Source: JAQCEJ01 sp040881995 (lineage in GTDB: Bacteria; Planctomycetota; Planctomycetia; Planctomycetales; Planctomycetaceae). Taken from it: DNA of 64,000 nt. The position numbers and the translations under genes are program-made. Below the pieces are notes generated by a model that saw only the letters and a program-made list of their open reading frames with translations, was not told where the DNA came from and searched no databases. Positions 7,903 through 17,092 of the stretch are shown here, piece after piece. The stretch lies in the NCBI GenBank assembly GCA_040881995.1, contig JBBECD010000105.1, positions 1-64,000 on the forward strand. Direction: 5' to 3'. Within the stretch, counting starts at the first letter, position 1. Every line of letters starts with the position of its first letter.

Positions 7903-9399
7903 TTATGGTCCTTCGCCGGCAGCCTCTTGCTGCTCGGCCGATTGTTCGTGCTCGGGTTTCAACAGCGGGAAGAAAATCACGTCTCGAATCGATCGCGTGT
8001 CGGTGAGCAGCATCACCAGCCGGTCGATGCCGATGCCCAATCCTCCGGCGGGAGGCATGCCGACTTTGAGCGCGCGGATGAAATCGTGGTCCATCTTGGC
8101 CATCGAATCTTCTTCGGGAAGCCCCGCCAACTGCGTGCGGAAGAGTTCCTCTTGCAGTAGCGGGTCGTTCAGCTCGGTATACGCATTCGCCAGTTCCATC
8201 CCCTGGACGAACAACTCGAACCGCTCGGCGACGTGCGGATGACCCGCCTTGCGTTTCGTCAGCGGACAAATCGACGCCGGGTAATCGATCACGAAAATCG
8301 GCCCGGTCAGTTTGTCTTCGACCAGCAGTTCGAAGACTTCGTTCGCCAGGACGTCGGGATGCACATTCTCGGTCGGCAGATTATGCTGGCGGGCCATCGC
8401 CTTCACCGCTTCGACGTCGGTCGGATCGCAACCGGCGTTTTCGTGGAACAATTCCGCGTACTTGCGGCGAGGGAAGGGGGGAGTGAAATCGATCTGCTTC
8501 TCACCCCATTGCACCACGGTGCCGCCGTTCGCCACCAGGCTCGCCTGCGAGATCATCGCCTCGGTGAGGTCCATCATCGTCTCGTAGTTGCCGTACGCCT
8601 GGTAGAGTTCGATCATCGTAAATTCGGGGTTATGCGTCGCGTCGACTCCCTCGTTGCGAAAAACGCGGCTCATCTCGTACACCCGCTCGATCCCGCCGAC
8701 CATGAGCCGCTTCAAGTGCAGTTCGAGGGCGATCCGCAAAAACAGCGGAATGCCGAGCGCATTGTGATTCGTGATAAACGGCCGCGCGGCGGCACCGCCA
8801 GCGATGGCGTGCAGCACGGGGGTTTCGACCTCGACGAAGTTCTGGCCGCGCAGCGTCTGGCGGATCGAATCGATAATTTTCGTCCGCTTGATCATCCGCT
8901 GCAGCACGTGCGGATTGTAGATCAGATCGAGATACCGCTGCCGTAGCAGCATTTCGACTTCTTTGGCCCCGTGATATTTTTCCGGCGGCTGAGCCAGAGA
9001 CTTACAGAGAATTTTTGCCTGCTTGACGAACACGGTGATCTCGCCGGTCCGCGTGCGGCGGACCGGACCGTCGATGCCGACGAGGTCGCCCAGATCCCAG
9101 TTTTCGATCAGAGCCCACTGTTCTTCGCTGACGTCGGCCTTCGACATCATGATCTGCACGCGGCCGGTCATGTCCTGAATGTGCATGAACTTCAGTTTGC
9201 CGCGATCGTTGCGGAGCATAATCCGCCCGGCGACGCGGACGTCGGGCCCGTCGGTTCCGTATTCGGGCGGCGCCAGTTCGCGGGCTTTTTCGATGGCGAT
9301 ATGAAAATCAAACCGCTCCCCCCAGGGATCGACCCCCAGGGCGATAATTTTCTCGAGCTTTTCAATCCTGGCCAATTCCAGGCGATCGGGTTCGGTCAT
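7903..9399 (-). CDS. lysS: Lysyl-tRNA synthetase, class II
   Basis: The 498-residue enzyme charges tRNA-Lys. An N-terminal OB-fold (VRVAGRIMLRNDRGKLKFMHIQDMTGRVQIM, about residues 55-85) precedes the class II core. Motif 2 is in EMSRVFRNEGVDATHNPEFTMIE, and motif 3 in the closing GGLGIGIDRLVMLLTDTRSIRDVIFFPLLKP. Length is normal for the bacterial enzyme. It is first in a minus-strand series leading into the lipoprotein-release permease, a neighbour relation that looks like a shared transcript because only 36 bases separate them. Confidence 0.95.
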   Translation of the reverse strand: MTEPDRLELARIEKLEKIIALGVDPWGERFDFHIAIEKARELAPPEYGTDGPDVRVAGRIMLRNDRGKLKFMHIQDMTGRVQIMMSKADVSEEQWALIENWDLGDLVGIDGPVRRTRTGEITVFVKQAKILCKSLAQPPEKYHGAKEVEMLLRQRYLDLIYNPHVLQRMIKRTKIIDSIRQTLRGQNFVEVETPVLHAIAGGAAARPFITNHNALGIPLFLRIALELHLKRLMVGGIERVYEMSRVFRNEGVDATHNPEFTMIELYQAYGNYETMMDLTEAMISQASLVANGGTVVQWGEKQIDFTPPFPRRKYAELFHENAGCDPTDVEAVKAMARQHNLPTENVHPDVLANEVFELLVEDKLTGPIFVIDYPASICPLTKRKAGHPHVAERFELFVQGMELANAYTELNDPLLQEELFRTQLAGLPEEDSMAKMDHDFIRALKVGMPPAGGLGIGIDRLVMLLTDTRSIRDVIFFPLLKPEHEQSAEQQEAAGEGP

Positions 9400-9631
9400 T
9401 TCCAGCGTCCGGTGCCTATCGAGAGACAGTCAGCAAGGGGGGTCCATCCAGAAGAATGGCGAATTCTGTGTCAAAGTCGGTTCAAGGTCAATGGCAAAGT
9501 GGGGGGAGAGAGTATAATTTGGAAATGGCCGTGCTTTGAGACAGGACGATGAAATGCGTGTTGACGGAAAAACTTGGCAGACGTACGATCAGTCTGTCTT
9601 CAACCTTGATTAAACCTCGGACTGGCACTGT

Positions 9632-10957
9632 ATGAGCGACGATCTCGCCCGAAAAATCTATCGAGTGTTTGATCCGGCGCCTCTCCGTCCCGGCCAGCAA
9701 GATCTTTACGTCGATCTCGATGCCGTGCGCGGACACACCAACATCGTTCACAGAATGTCCGAAAAAATCCGCCTGAATCAGGGTGCGACGTGTCAGGTTC
9801 TCACCGGACACCGTGGGAGTGGAAAGTCGACGGAATTATGGCGATTGCGGACCGAGTTGGAACGCCACAACGACGAAGAACCGAGCTATTTTGTCGTTCC
9901 CGTCCAAGCCGATGACGAACTCGATCGAAACGACGTCGATTTTCCCGATGTGCTGATCGCCATCGTCCGCCAACTGGCTCATCAGCTTCGCGAAAGAGTG
10001 AAAATCGAATTGAAACCGGCTCATTTTGCCGACCGATTTTCGTCGCTCAAACGACTGTTGGGCGAAGCCATTTCATTCGATGCCACGGAACTGAATCTCG
10101 GGCTGACGAAGCTAACCGCTTCCATAAAGAGCAGCCCCGAAGCTCGCGACCGGATTCGGAAGGCTTTGGAACCCGATACGGACAATTGGCTGGCCGCAGC
10201 AAATGATGTGATCGGCCAATCAATTCTCGGGCTGGAAAAGAAGGGTTACCGAGGCCTCGTGATTATCGTCGACGATCTCGACAAGATGATCGTTCGGCCC
10301 CACGATTCGGCTGGATGCACGACTTCAGAATATCTCTTCGTGCACCGTTCAGCCCAACTCACGGCGTTCAAATGCCATCTGATATACACGCTGCCGCTCG
10401 AATTGGCATATTCGCATCATGAATCAAAGATTAAGCAGCTATACGGCGGACACCTGCCCGTCGTTCCGATGACGAAGATTTTCCATAAGCCGCCAAAATC
10501 GACGCCTTATAAGGCAGGCATCGAACGATTTCGAGCAGTAATTGACGCGAGATTGAAAGAAATCGGAGTCGGTCCCAACGATCTCTTTGAAAGCGATAGA
10601 ATACGCGATGACCTGATTAAGTTAACCGGCGGTCAGCCAACCGAACTCATGTCGATGATTCGCGAAGCGATTATCACGGATGACTTGCCCATAGGACGCG
10701 CCGGAGTCAATCGTTGCCGCATCGAATCGATGCGCAGTTATCGCCGCATGTTGCGTATTGACCATTGGCCGGTTATTGAAGAAGTTCGCCGGACGGGTCA
10801 GGTGGTGCGCACGAGCGAAAACGAAACGGCGTTTCGCGAACTTCTCGATAGCCGCGCTATTCTTGTCTATAACAACGACGACGAGTGGTACGGCGTTAAT
10901 CCTGCATTGGGTGGCCTGGAAAATCCCGCAAGCAAGTCCTCCGAGGCGGAATCATGA
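9632..10957 (+). CDS. P-loop NTPase, partner of a TPR protein
   Basis: The 441-residue protein has a Walker A motif GHRGSGKST near residue 59 and a Walker B LVIIVDDLDK near 209, the pattern of AAA/STAND-like ATPases. An opening segment, FDPAPLRPGQQDLYVDLDAVRG, precedes the nucleotide-binding core, and GGQPTELMSMIREAI near 345 looks like the sensor-2/winged region. The C-terminal 90 residues (RMLRIDHWPVIEEVRRTGQV and after) resemble a winged-helix. No nuclease, membrane or sensor domain is visible. The last four bases (ATGA) overlap the start of the TPR gene, so the pair is surely cotranscribed and probably acts as one complex. No ribosome-binding site is obvious at the chosen ATG. The biological role is unknown; a split STAND-type signalling or defence switch is an inference. 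Confidence 0.75.
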   Translation: MSDDLARKIYRVFDPAPLRPGQQDLYVDLDAVRGHTNIVHRMSEKIRLNQGATCQVLTGHRGSGKSTELWRLRTELERHNDEEPSYFVVPVQADDELDRNDVDFPDVLIAIVRQLAHQLRERVKIELKPAHFADRFSSLKRLLGEAISFDATELNLGLTKLTASIKSSPEARDRIRKALEPDTDNWLAAANDVIGQSILGLEKKGYRGLVIIVDDLDKMIVRPHDSAGCTTSEYLFVHRSAQLTAFKCHLIYTLPLELAYSHHESKIKQLYGGHLPVVPMTKIFHKPPKSTPYKAGIERFRAVIDARLKEIGVGPNDLFESDRIRDDLIKLTGGQPTELMSMIREAIITDDLPIGRAGVNRCRIESMRSYRRMLRIDHWPVIEEVRRTGQVVRTSENETAFRELLDSRAILVYNNDDEWYGVNPALGGLENPASKSSEAES

Positions 10958-12588
10958 GCCAAGCGCGGCGGAAAAAGAAGAGGCCCACGGCAGTAGTTCA
11001 GCACGAATCCACTCGTCAAGTGGGCGATTTCGCCGCATTACGGAGGATGTTGACGGCTTCGCAGCACACTTTTTCGCTCAGCTTCGCCGTCTGTAACGAT
11101 CGGCATCTGCGTAACGAGTTGATCGAAGCCTTGCAAGCCGAATTCGCTGATGTCTTTCTCTTGGAACTGCCAACCGACACTTCAGATGTGTACGCGCTGG
11201 CGAAAAACAACCGTCCCGCAGCGCGACCAGCGGCGATTTTCGTTCTCGACCTCGAGGCGAGCCTGCCATTTCGGGCAACGACATATCCCGCGCTCAAGTC
11301 CTTGAACAGTTCGCGGGAGTTGTGGGAATCGTTTGCATGTCCCGTCGTGTTCTGGATCGCCGATTATGCGGCCGCGTTAATTGCCACCCACGCTCAAGAT
11401 TTCTGGCGGTATCGCAGCCATCAGTTTGAATTCGTTGCGGAACGTGCACATGTCAGCGACGCAATCGCAGAACCGTTTCCCGGCTACGAAATGATTGATG
11501 CATTGCCCTTTGAAGAAAAACGGTTTCGAATTGCAGAATTAGAACAGCGTTTAAGAGAAGTCGGTGAAGAACCATCACTGGACTTATTGCCCCATTCGAT
11601 AAATTGGTCGTTTGAATTGGCCCGGCTGTTTGAACATACCAATCAGTACGACCGCGGGCTTAAGCAACTTGAACGCGCCCGGCGATGGGCCGAAACATCG
11701 TATGGTTCCGACGACTCTCGAACGGCTTCTGCACTAGGCAACCTTGGCCATCTTTTGGCTTCGATCGGTCGTCTGAACGAGGCGGAATCACTCGCGCGTC
11801 AGGCTCTGGCGATCGACGAAAAAAATCTTGAGCCGGACGATCCGCGCATTGCAACTCGTCTCGACAACCTGGCAAGAATTCTCTTATTGACTAACCGATT
11901 GCCTGAAGCAGAGGCTCTGTTGAGGCGCGAACTCGAAATCTTATCGCGCACGCCTACCTCCGCAAGTTGGCTCGCGTCACATTGCCTCAATAACTTAGCG
12001 ATGATTCTAAAAGAGACTAATCGCAAAGATGAAGCCGAACTTTACATGAGGAAAGCCTTGGAAATCGACGAAGCCGTTGTCGGGCCGAGACACCCCCGCA
12101 CGTCCACAAGTATGAATAATTTGGCAAATCTCCTGGAAAACACGAACCGGCTCGCGGAATCAGAAACCCTAATGCGCAATGTTTTGGAAATCGACACGCA
12201 TTTTTTCGGCACGAATCATCCAAATGTTGCACGAGATTTGAGCAACTTAGCAACGCTGCTGAATAAGACGAATCGATTGTCAGAAGCAGAACCGCTCTTG
12301 CGGCGAGCACTTAAGATTGACGAAGACTGTTTAGGGCCGCAGCATCCGGATGTTGCCGTCGATCTGAACAATTTAGCGATTCTGTTGGAGGATATGTCGC
12401 GTCATGAGGAAGCCGAACCCCAACTGAAACGTGCCCTTGAGATATTTAAAATATTCAAGCACCAGACTGGATTCGAACATCCGGCGTTTCAACGCGCGAT
12501 GAACAATTACAGATCGCTTCTACAGGCACTCGGAAAGTCCGAAGAAGAAGCGACAGAAGCATTGGAGACGGTGCTTGCCGGTCATTGA
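10954..12588 (+). CDS. Kinesin-light-chain-type TPR protein with inactive NTPase-like N-domain
   Basis: This 544-residue protein starts at the ATG overlapping the stop of the NTPase gene. Residues about 45-165 have the order of a P-loop domain without a Walker A: a strand and helix at LSFAVCNDRHLRNELIEAL, an acidic strand AIFVLDLEAS, then PVVFWIADYAAALI and DFWRYRSHQFEF, wording I associate with N-domains of large TPR-STAND proteins. From about 205 to 525 there are about seven 42-residue TPR units of kinesin-light-chain type, each around NLANLLENTNRLAESE and GPQHPDVA. These would bind a partner or ligand. G+C is low for the window (38% by count in 12001-12060, 50% in 12121-12180), hinting at acquisition. 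It converges on the next gene with a 15-base gap. Confidence 0.75.
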   Translation: MSQARRKKKRPTAVVQHESTRQVGDFAALRRMLTASQHTFSLSFAVCNDRHLRNELIEALQAEFADVFLLELPTDTSDVYALAKNNRPAARPAAIFVLDLEASLPFRATTYPALKSLNSSRELWESFACPVVFWIADYAAALIATHAQDFWRYRSHQFEFVAERAHVSDAIAEPFPGYEMIDALPFEEKRFRIAELEQRLREVGEEPSLDLLPHSINWSFELARLFEHTNQYDRGLKQLERARRWAETSYGSDDSRTASALGNLGHLLASIGRLNEAESLARQALAIDEKNLEPDDPRIATRLDNLARILLLTNRLPEAEALLRRELEILSRTPTSASWLASHCLNNLAMILKETNRKDEAELYMRKALEIDEAVVGPRHPRTSTSMNNLANLLENTNRLAESETLMRNVLEIDTHFFGTNHPNVARDLSNLATLLNKTNRLSEAEPLLRRALKIDEDCLGPQHPDVAVDLNNLAILLEDMSRHEEAEPQLKRALEIFKIFKHQTGFEHPAFQRAMNNYRSLLQALGKSEEEATEALETVLAGH

Positions 12589-12603
12589 CCAGAGGGCAAT
12601 GGG

Positions 12604-14010
12604 TCACACCTCCGCACCGCACAGCCTTTCCGCCAGCTTCTCAATCAGCGAGTACAACAACTCCAGCGACTTCTTCGCCTGCGGCGGGGTGATTGTCATC
12701 GGGGGGCTGATGCGGATCACCGTGCCCGCTAACGGGCCCAGGAGGTGGATGCCGTCTCCCGCGGGGAGGCCCAGGTAGCAGGTCTCGACGATCTTATTGG
12801 CGACCTGGTTCGCCGTGAGGTCGCCGACCGCCGCGCATTCGATGCCGAAGACCATCCCCTCGCCGCGGACCTTCGTGATCAGCGGCAGCGTCTTGAGTTT
12901 CATCAAACCCTCGGCGAAGACTGGGGACATCTCCTGCGACCGTTTGATGACGTCGGTCGATTCGAATTCGTCGAGCGTCGCCAGCACCGCGGCGCACGAG
13001 AGGGGATTCGCACTCCACGTGTCCGAGGCTTCGCCGTATTTCAGGCTCGCCATGATGTCGCTGCGGCCGACGACGGCGGCGACGGGGACGCCGTTGCCGA
13101 GGCCCTTGCCGAGCGTGACGAAGTCGGGTTCGATGCCGTACGCTTCGAAGGCGTACATCTTCCCGGTGCGGCCGAAGTTCGCCTGCACTTCATCGAGAAT
13201 GAACATGACGTTGTGATCGCGGCAGAACCGCTGCAACAATTGCAGGTACGCGGCGGGGGGATGATAACTGCCGCCGCCGCCGAGATACGGTTCGGTGATC
13301 AGGCAGTTGATCTTGTCGCCGTGATGCTTCCACAGCTCTTCGAGTTCGTTTTGGTATTTTGCGAGATCGATCTTGTCGTTCGCTTTTGAGAGATCGTCGA
13401 TTTCGGTCATCGGGAAACTGATGAACTTCACGCGGGGATCGCGGTCGTGGTCGGTTTCGGAACCGGTGACGGCGCCGGCGAGGCCCTTTTTGCCGTGAAA
13501 TCCGTAACGGGTGGCGAGAATCATGTCGCGTTTTTCGTTGCGATGCAGGCAGGCCCAAAGCGCTTTTTGCACCGCTTCGGAACCCGATGCGGCCCACATC
13601 ACCATGTCGAGCCGATCGCCTCCCTTCGACGATTGCACGTTCTTGAGCAGACGCTTCACCGCCTCGGCTTCGATCGGCGTGATGGCGTTGTACGCCGTCA
13701 TCGAGACGGCTTCGATGTATTCGCCCGTCTTGCCCGGCGGGCCGGCGATTTCGTCGAGATTCCAGCCCATATATTTGACGAAATTCTGCATCCAGCGTTT
13801 CGGATTATGGCCCAGATTGGCGACGAGCACGCCCGAGCTGTAGTCGTAGAGGCGTCGCCCTTCGGGAGTCCAGTGAAAGACTCCGGCGGACTTGTCGAGA
13901 ACCGCCAGACTGGGAGTGAACGTGCGCAAGGCCGAAGGTTCACCTTGAGCAATCGCGGCACGAATTTCGTTGGACTGATCTTCTCCGAAGAACTGAATCG
14001 GGTGAGGCAT
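12604..14010 (-). CDS. Class III aminotransferase (PLP)
   Basis: The 468-residue protein is a fold-type I, class III aminotransferase. The PLP-contact segment ASGSEAVQKALW near residue 145, the aspartate of FILDEVQANFGRTGKMYAFE near 272, which holds the pyridine nitrogen, and the Schiff-base lysine of TLGKGLGNGVPVAAVVG near 303 are all present. Family members use acetylornithine, 4-aminobutyrate, ornithine or pyruvate/omega-amino substrates. Nothing here or in the neighbours picks one, so no symbol is given. A repeat hairpin separates it from the dehydrogenase gene upstream on the same strand. Confidence 0.85.
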   Translation of the reverse strand: MPHPIQFFGEDQSNEIRAAIAQGEPSALRTFTPSLAVLDKSAGVFHWTPEGRRLYDYSSGVLVANLGHNPKRWMQNFVKYMGWNLDEIAGPPGKTGEYIEAVSMTAYNAITPIEAEAVKRLLKNVQSSKGGDRLDMVMWAASGSEAVQKALWACLHRNEKRDMILATRYGFHGKKGLAGAVTGSETDHDRDPRVKFISFPMTEIDDLSKANDKIDLAKYQNELEELWKHHGDKINCLITEPYLGGGGSYHPPAAYLQLLQRFCRDHNVMFILDEVQANFGRTGKMYAFEAYGIEPDFVTLGKGLGNGVPVAAVVGRSDIMASLKYGEASDTWSANPLSCAAVLATLDEFESTDVIKRSQEMSPVFAEGLMKLKTLPLITKVRGEGMVFGIECAAVGDLTANQVANKIVETCYLGLPAGDGIHLLGPLAGTVIRISPPMTITPPQAKKSLELLYSLIEKLAERLCGAEV

Positions 14011-14076
14011 CGGACGGCTTTCTATGGTTGCTGGGAGCTTGCTCTGTCATCTCAAATTTGTTGGTTCGTTCGGAAG

Positions 14077-14155
14077 GATGAGGGATGAGGGATGAGGGAT
14101 GAGTCAGAAAAGAACTACATCGCGCATGCTTTCTTCTGACTCATCCCTCATCCCT
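14077..14155. repeat. GGATGAGTCAGAA-family hairpin
   Basis: A left arm of repeated GGATGAG words ending GATGAGTCAGAAAAG is mirrored by CTTCTTCTGACTCATCCC at the right. The same hairpin recurs at 19700-19795 and 22116-22190, and single arms occur at 41945-41985 and 44942-44981. The right arm ends about four bases before the stop of the dehydrogenase gene, so it could serve as that gene's transcription end or RNA-stability element. Confidence 0.85.
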
Positions 14156-14159
14156 TGTT

Positions 14160-15440
14160 TCACACTTTGCCGCTATACAACACTTCGGGGTCGATTGAAC
14201 CCGGGCGGTATAACACCAGGCCGCCTGACTTGTCGTTGACGCGGACCACGCAATCGGGTTCGCCCTCGGCGGCGCGGGCGAGAATCGCTTCGAGCGCCTG
14301 CACGGCGGCGACGGTTTGCCGGTCGGCGGCGAGATCGTTGTAATTGAGCTTGCGCATCTCCGCGAGCCGATTCGCGCGGTCTTCTTTCGACCCGGCGTAT
14401 TCGACATAGGTGACTTCGCGGGCGAAGCGTTCGAGGACTTCGATGCCGTAACCCCGTTGCGAACGTTCGCCCCACGGTTCGCAGAATGAGCCGTTGTAGT
14501 GGTTGTTCATCGAGTTTTTCAATGTGAAAGGGGTGCGTCCTTCGACGGTGCATTCGACCCCCCGCTTGCGGGAGTGGCCGTTCCATAGGCCGTTGTCGAA
14601 GCGGAATTGCACTTCTTGCTCGACGTAGCCGGGGAAGTTGTCGGGGGTGACCCACGACGTATGAATGTCGAACGCCGCTTCGCGTCCGCTCGGGTATTCG
14701 TAAATCATCCGCAACTGCGTGCTGTCCCACGTGTTGCCGGATGCCGGTCCGACGATGCCGCGCTGGCCCGTCGCCGTGATGGTCTTCAACTGTCCGCCGA
14801 ACGAGAAATCGATCAATTTAATGTAATGGACGGCGACGTACGTGCCGGGGTTTCGGCCTTTGATCCACTCGGCGAACTGGCTCCCCGAGATCGATTTCGG
14901 TTCGAGCAGGCTGCAATAACCGTTGTTGACGTGCTGCAACACGTCGTCGACGACGAGCGTGCGCATTTTCTTGTGATCGGGATCGAGCAGTTTGTGATAC
15001 ACGACCTTCGCGAGCACATTTTTTTCGTTCGCGAGTTCGACGAGTTGATCGAGTTCCGAGAGCGTCAACACCGACGGCTTTTCGACGAGCAGGTGCGCCC
15101 CGGCCGAGAGAATCGCCTGGCTGGCCTCGAAATGGCGGTCGTCGGGGGTGGCGACGCAGCCGAAGTCGATGCCGGCTTTGAGCATCTCCGCGACGGAATG
15201 ATTGCCGTGAAAATTCTGGCAGGGGCCGATGCGATTTCCGGCCGATTTGAGATACGCATCGGCCCGCTTTCCGGTCCGCGAGGCGACCGCCGAAAGTTCG
15301 ACGGCGACGTCGCCGAACCGGCGGTCGTACACTCCCTCGGCGTGGGCGCGTTCGAAAAAGGGTCGATAGGTTTCGTCAAAAATCATGCCGATGCCGACCA
15401 TGCCGGCACGGAGACGGTGCGAAGGGGGTTGTGCGTTCAT
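14160..15440 (-). CDS. Gfo/Idh/MocA-family oxidoreductase
   Basis: This 426-residue protein belongs to the NAD(P)-dependent sugar and inositol dehydrogenase family. The Rossmann opening GMVGIGMIFDETYRP near residue 14 binds the cofactor, and AGAHLLVEKPSVLTL near 118 carries the EKP lysine. The C-terminal half forms the mixed-sheet substrate domain and includes SRKRGVECTVEGRTPF. Its substrate is unknown, but it diverges from a sugar-phosphate isomerase/epimerase-like gene at 15688, a pairing common in carbohydrate catabolism. Slightly longer than the usual 350-390 residues. Confidence 0.85.
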   Translation of the reverse strand: MNAQPPSHRLRAGMVGIGMIFDETYRPFFERAHAEGVYDRRFGDVAVELSAVASRTGKRADAYLKSAGNRIGPCQNFHGNHSVAEMLKAGIDFGCVATPDDRHFEASQAILSAGAHLLVEKPSVLTLSELDQLVELANEKNVLAKVVYHKLLDPDHKKMRTLVVDDVLQHVNNGYCSLLEPKSISGSQFAEWIKGRNPGTYVAVHYIKLIDFSFGGQLKTITATGQRGIVGPASGNTWDSTQLRMIYEYPSGREAAFDIHTSWVTPDNFPGYVEQEVQFRFDNGLWNGHSRKRGVECTVEGRTPFTLKNSMNNHYNGSFCEPWGERSQRGYGIEVLERFAREVTYVEYAGSKEDRANRLAEMRKLNYNDLAADRQTVAAVQALEAILARAAEGEPDCVVRVNDKSGGLVLYRPGSIDPEVLYSGKV

Positions 15441-15496
15441 AGGCTCATTTAAGCCGATAGAGCGGGGAAAATCAATTCGGGGCTAATGTCGAAAGG

Positions 15497-15600
15497 GTCG
15501 AGGGTCGAGAGTCCAGGGCCAGGGCCAGAAAAAGCCATTCCAGCGGTTAGCCGCGACGCAACGCGGAGCGCTAGCCGATTCTCAAGCGACTGGCGAACGA
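15497..15600. repeat. Two dispersed repeat fragments in a divergent promoter region
   Basis: A TCGAGAGTCCAGGGCCAG element at about 15497-15533 is followed by a TTAGCCGCGACGC...GGAGCGCTAGCC element at about 15547-15583. The first family recurs at 18147-18177, 30648-30748, 41752-41786 and 50505-50540; the second at 41826-41870 and 58700-58755. They occupy the space between two divergent genes, where promoters must also lie. Confidence 0.75.
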
Positions 15601-15687
15601 AATTCGCCTGCGAACTTGAAACTTCCCCCCCATCGGTCAAGAATGCACCGCATCAAACATCCCGAATCACCCGCTGGAAAGGTTCCC

Positions 15688-16707
15688 ATGGCCGATCGTC
15701 CTGAAATCATCTTGAGTGCGTTTGCCGACGAAGCCGCCAACACCAAATCGGTCGTCGAACAGATGGCGGCGATGTCCGCCCTCGGATTGCGGTATTACAG
15801 TCCTCGCTTTCTCGATATCACCGGCGAAGGGAAGGTGCAACACGTCGTCGACCTGAACAAAGCCGACACCAACGCCCTTAAAAAACGGCACGCCGAATAC
15901 GGCATGTCGGTCACGAGCATCGGTTCACGCATCGGCAAGGTGAAACTCAAGGACAGCGACGACGGTTCGCACAACAAGTTCGTCCCCTTCAAAAAGTATC
16001 GAGACAACGACGTCGCCCAGACGATTTCGCAGGCGGTCGCCCTCGAAACGAAACTCGTCCGCGGGTTTTCGTTTTATCATCCCAAAGGAGAAAAACCGCA
16101 GCCGTACATCGCGCAGGCGGTCGAGCAGATCGGCAAGATCACCGAGAAATGCGCCGCCGCGGGGATCGTGTACGGACTGGAAATCGAGCCGAATCTTGTC
16201 GGCGAGACCGGTCCGCTGCTCGCCGAACTGGCGAAGAAAGTGAATCATCCGAATCTGGTACTCGTGTACGACGGCGGCAACGTCGCCGCTCAGAACAAAA
16301 ACCGCCTGCAGGTGCTGGAGGAATTCAAGGCGTGCGTGAAATACGTCGGCTGGGTACACATCAAGGATTACACGATCGACAAAACTCTCGAATGGACCGG
16401 CGTGGTCGATGAAGAACGTCTCAAAAACTTCGTCCCCGCCGACGTGGGCGACGCGGGACACGAGCTCTTCCTCCGCGAACTGCGGGCGCACATTCCCCGG
16501 ATCGAAAAACAGATGAAAAAGCTCGGTGCACCGGGCGTATTCCTCGAAGCCGAGCCGCACCTCAAAGGGGGAGGGCAATTCGGCGGATTCAGCGGCCCCG
16601 ATGGCATGGGTGTCGCGGTGCGGGCCTTATGCCGGGTGCTCGATTACGTCGACATCGGATACCGGCTGCGGGATTTCGACGATATCCGCCAAGCGCGAGG
16701 ATTTTAG
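15688..16707 (+). CDS. Sugar phosphate isomerase/epimerase-like TIM-barrel protein
   Basis: I start the 339-residue protein at the ATG at 15688 (MADRPEIILSAFADEA), with AAAGG five bases upstream; an earlier in-frame start adds an unconvincing leader. It has the xylose-isomerase-like barrel pattern: GIVYGLEIEPNLVGE near residue 155 (first metal glutamate), LVLVYDGGNVAAQNK near 190, YVGWVHIKDYTID near 222 (HIKD) and GVFLEAEPHLKGGGQFGG near 285. Members isomerise or epimerise keto-sugars, inositols or hydroxypyruvate with a divalent metal. It diverges from the dehydrogenase gene, and the two may act in one sugar pathway. Substrate unknown. Confidence 0.8.
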   Translation: MADRPEIILSAFADEAANTKSVVEQMAAMSALGLRYYSPRFLDITGEGKVQHVVDLNKADTNALKKRHAEYGMSVTSIGSRIGKVKLKDSDDGSHNKFVPFKKYRDNDVAQTISQAVALETKLVRGFSFYHPKGEKPQPYIAQAVEQIGKITEKCAAAGIVYGLEIEPNLVGETGPLLAELAKKVNHPNLVLVYDGGNVAAQNKNRLQVLEEFKACVKYVGWVHIKDYTIDKTLEWTGVVDEERLKNFVPADVGDAGHELFLRELRAHIPRIEKQMKKLGAPGVFLEAEPHLKGGGQFGGFSGPDGMGVAVRALCRVLDYVDIGYRLRDFDDIRQARGF

Positions 16708-16801
16708 GCTGTTCAACTCGCAAGGGGTTGGGGTACGCTCAATGGCACATTCGTCGTACGGCAGCCGGATACAATGTTACAAAAATGCAATGCGAGATAT
16801 C

Positions 16802-17047
16802 ATGACGACCCCGCAATTTAACACGCCTTTGCTCGAAAGCATTCTCGTCTGCCCGAAATCGAAAGCGGCGTTGGTGCAGCACGGCGATGCGCTCGTTTCG
16901 ACCGATCCGGCGACGCGGATGAGATACGACATCCGCGACGGCATCCCCGTGATGCTCGTCGACGAAGCGACCGAATTATCGGACGCCGAGTGGCGCGAGA
17001 TCATGCAGCAGCACGGGCGCGACGCCGGCGGAAACAAAGTGACGTAA
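16802..17047 (+). CDS. Trm112-family small protein
   Basis: The 81-residue reading from the ATG at 16802 has the opening LLESILVCPKSKAALVQHGDALVSTDPATRMRYDIRDGIPVMLVDEATEL, the pattern of bacterial Trm112/YcaR-type proteins (CPxxKxxL, then YxIxxGIPxML). Only one of the usual cysteines remains, so zinc is probably not bound. In other organisms Trm112 activates methyltransferases of rRNA, tRNA and release factors. It lies 45 bases ahead of a methyltransferase-domain lipoprotein gene on the same strand. That is suggestive, but the partner carries a secretion signal, so direct pairing is unproven. Confidence 0.75.
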   Translation: MTTPQFNTPLLESILVCPKSKAALVQHGDALVSTDPATRMRYDIRDGIPVMLVDEATELSDAEWREIMQQHGRDAGGNKVT

Positions 17048-17092
17048 CGCGAACTGTGCGCGGCGTGCGATAAGAATTTCGAGGAGCCCGCG

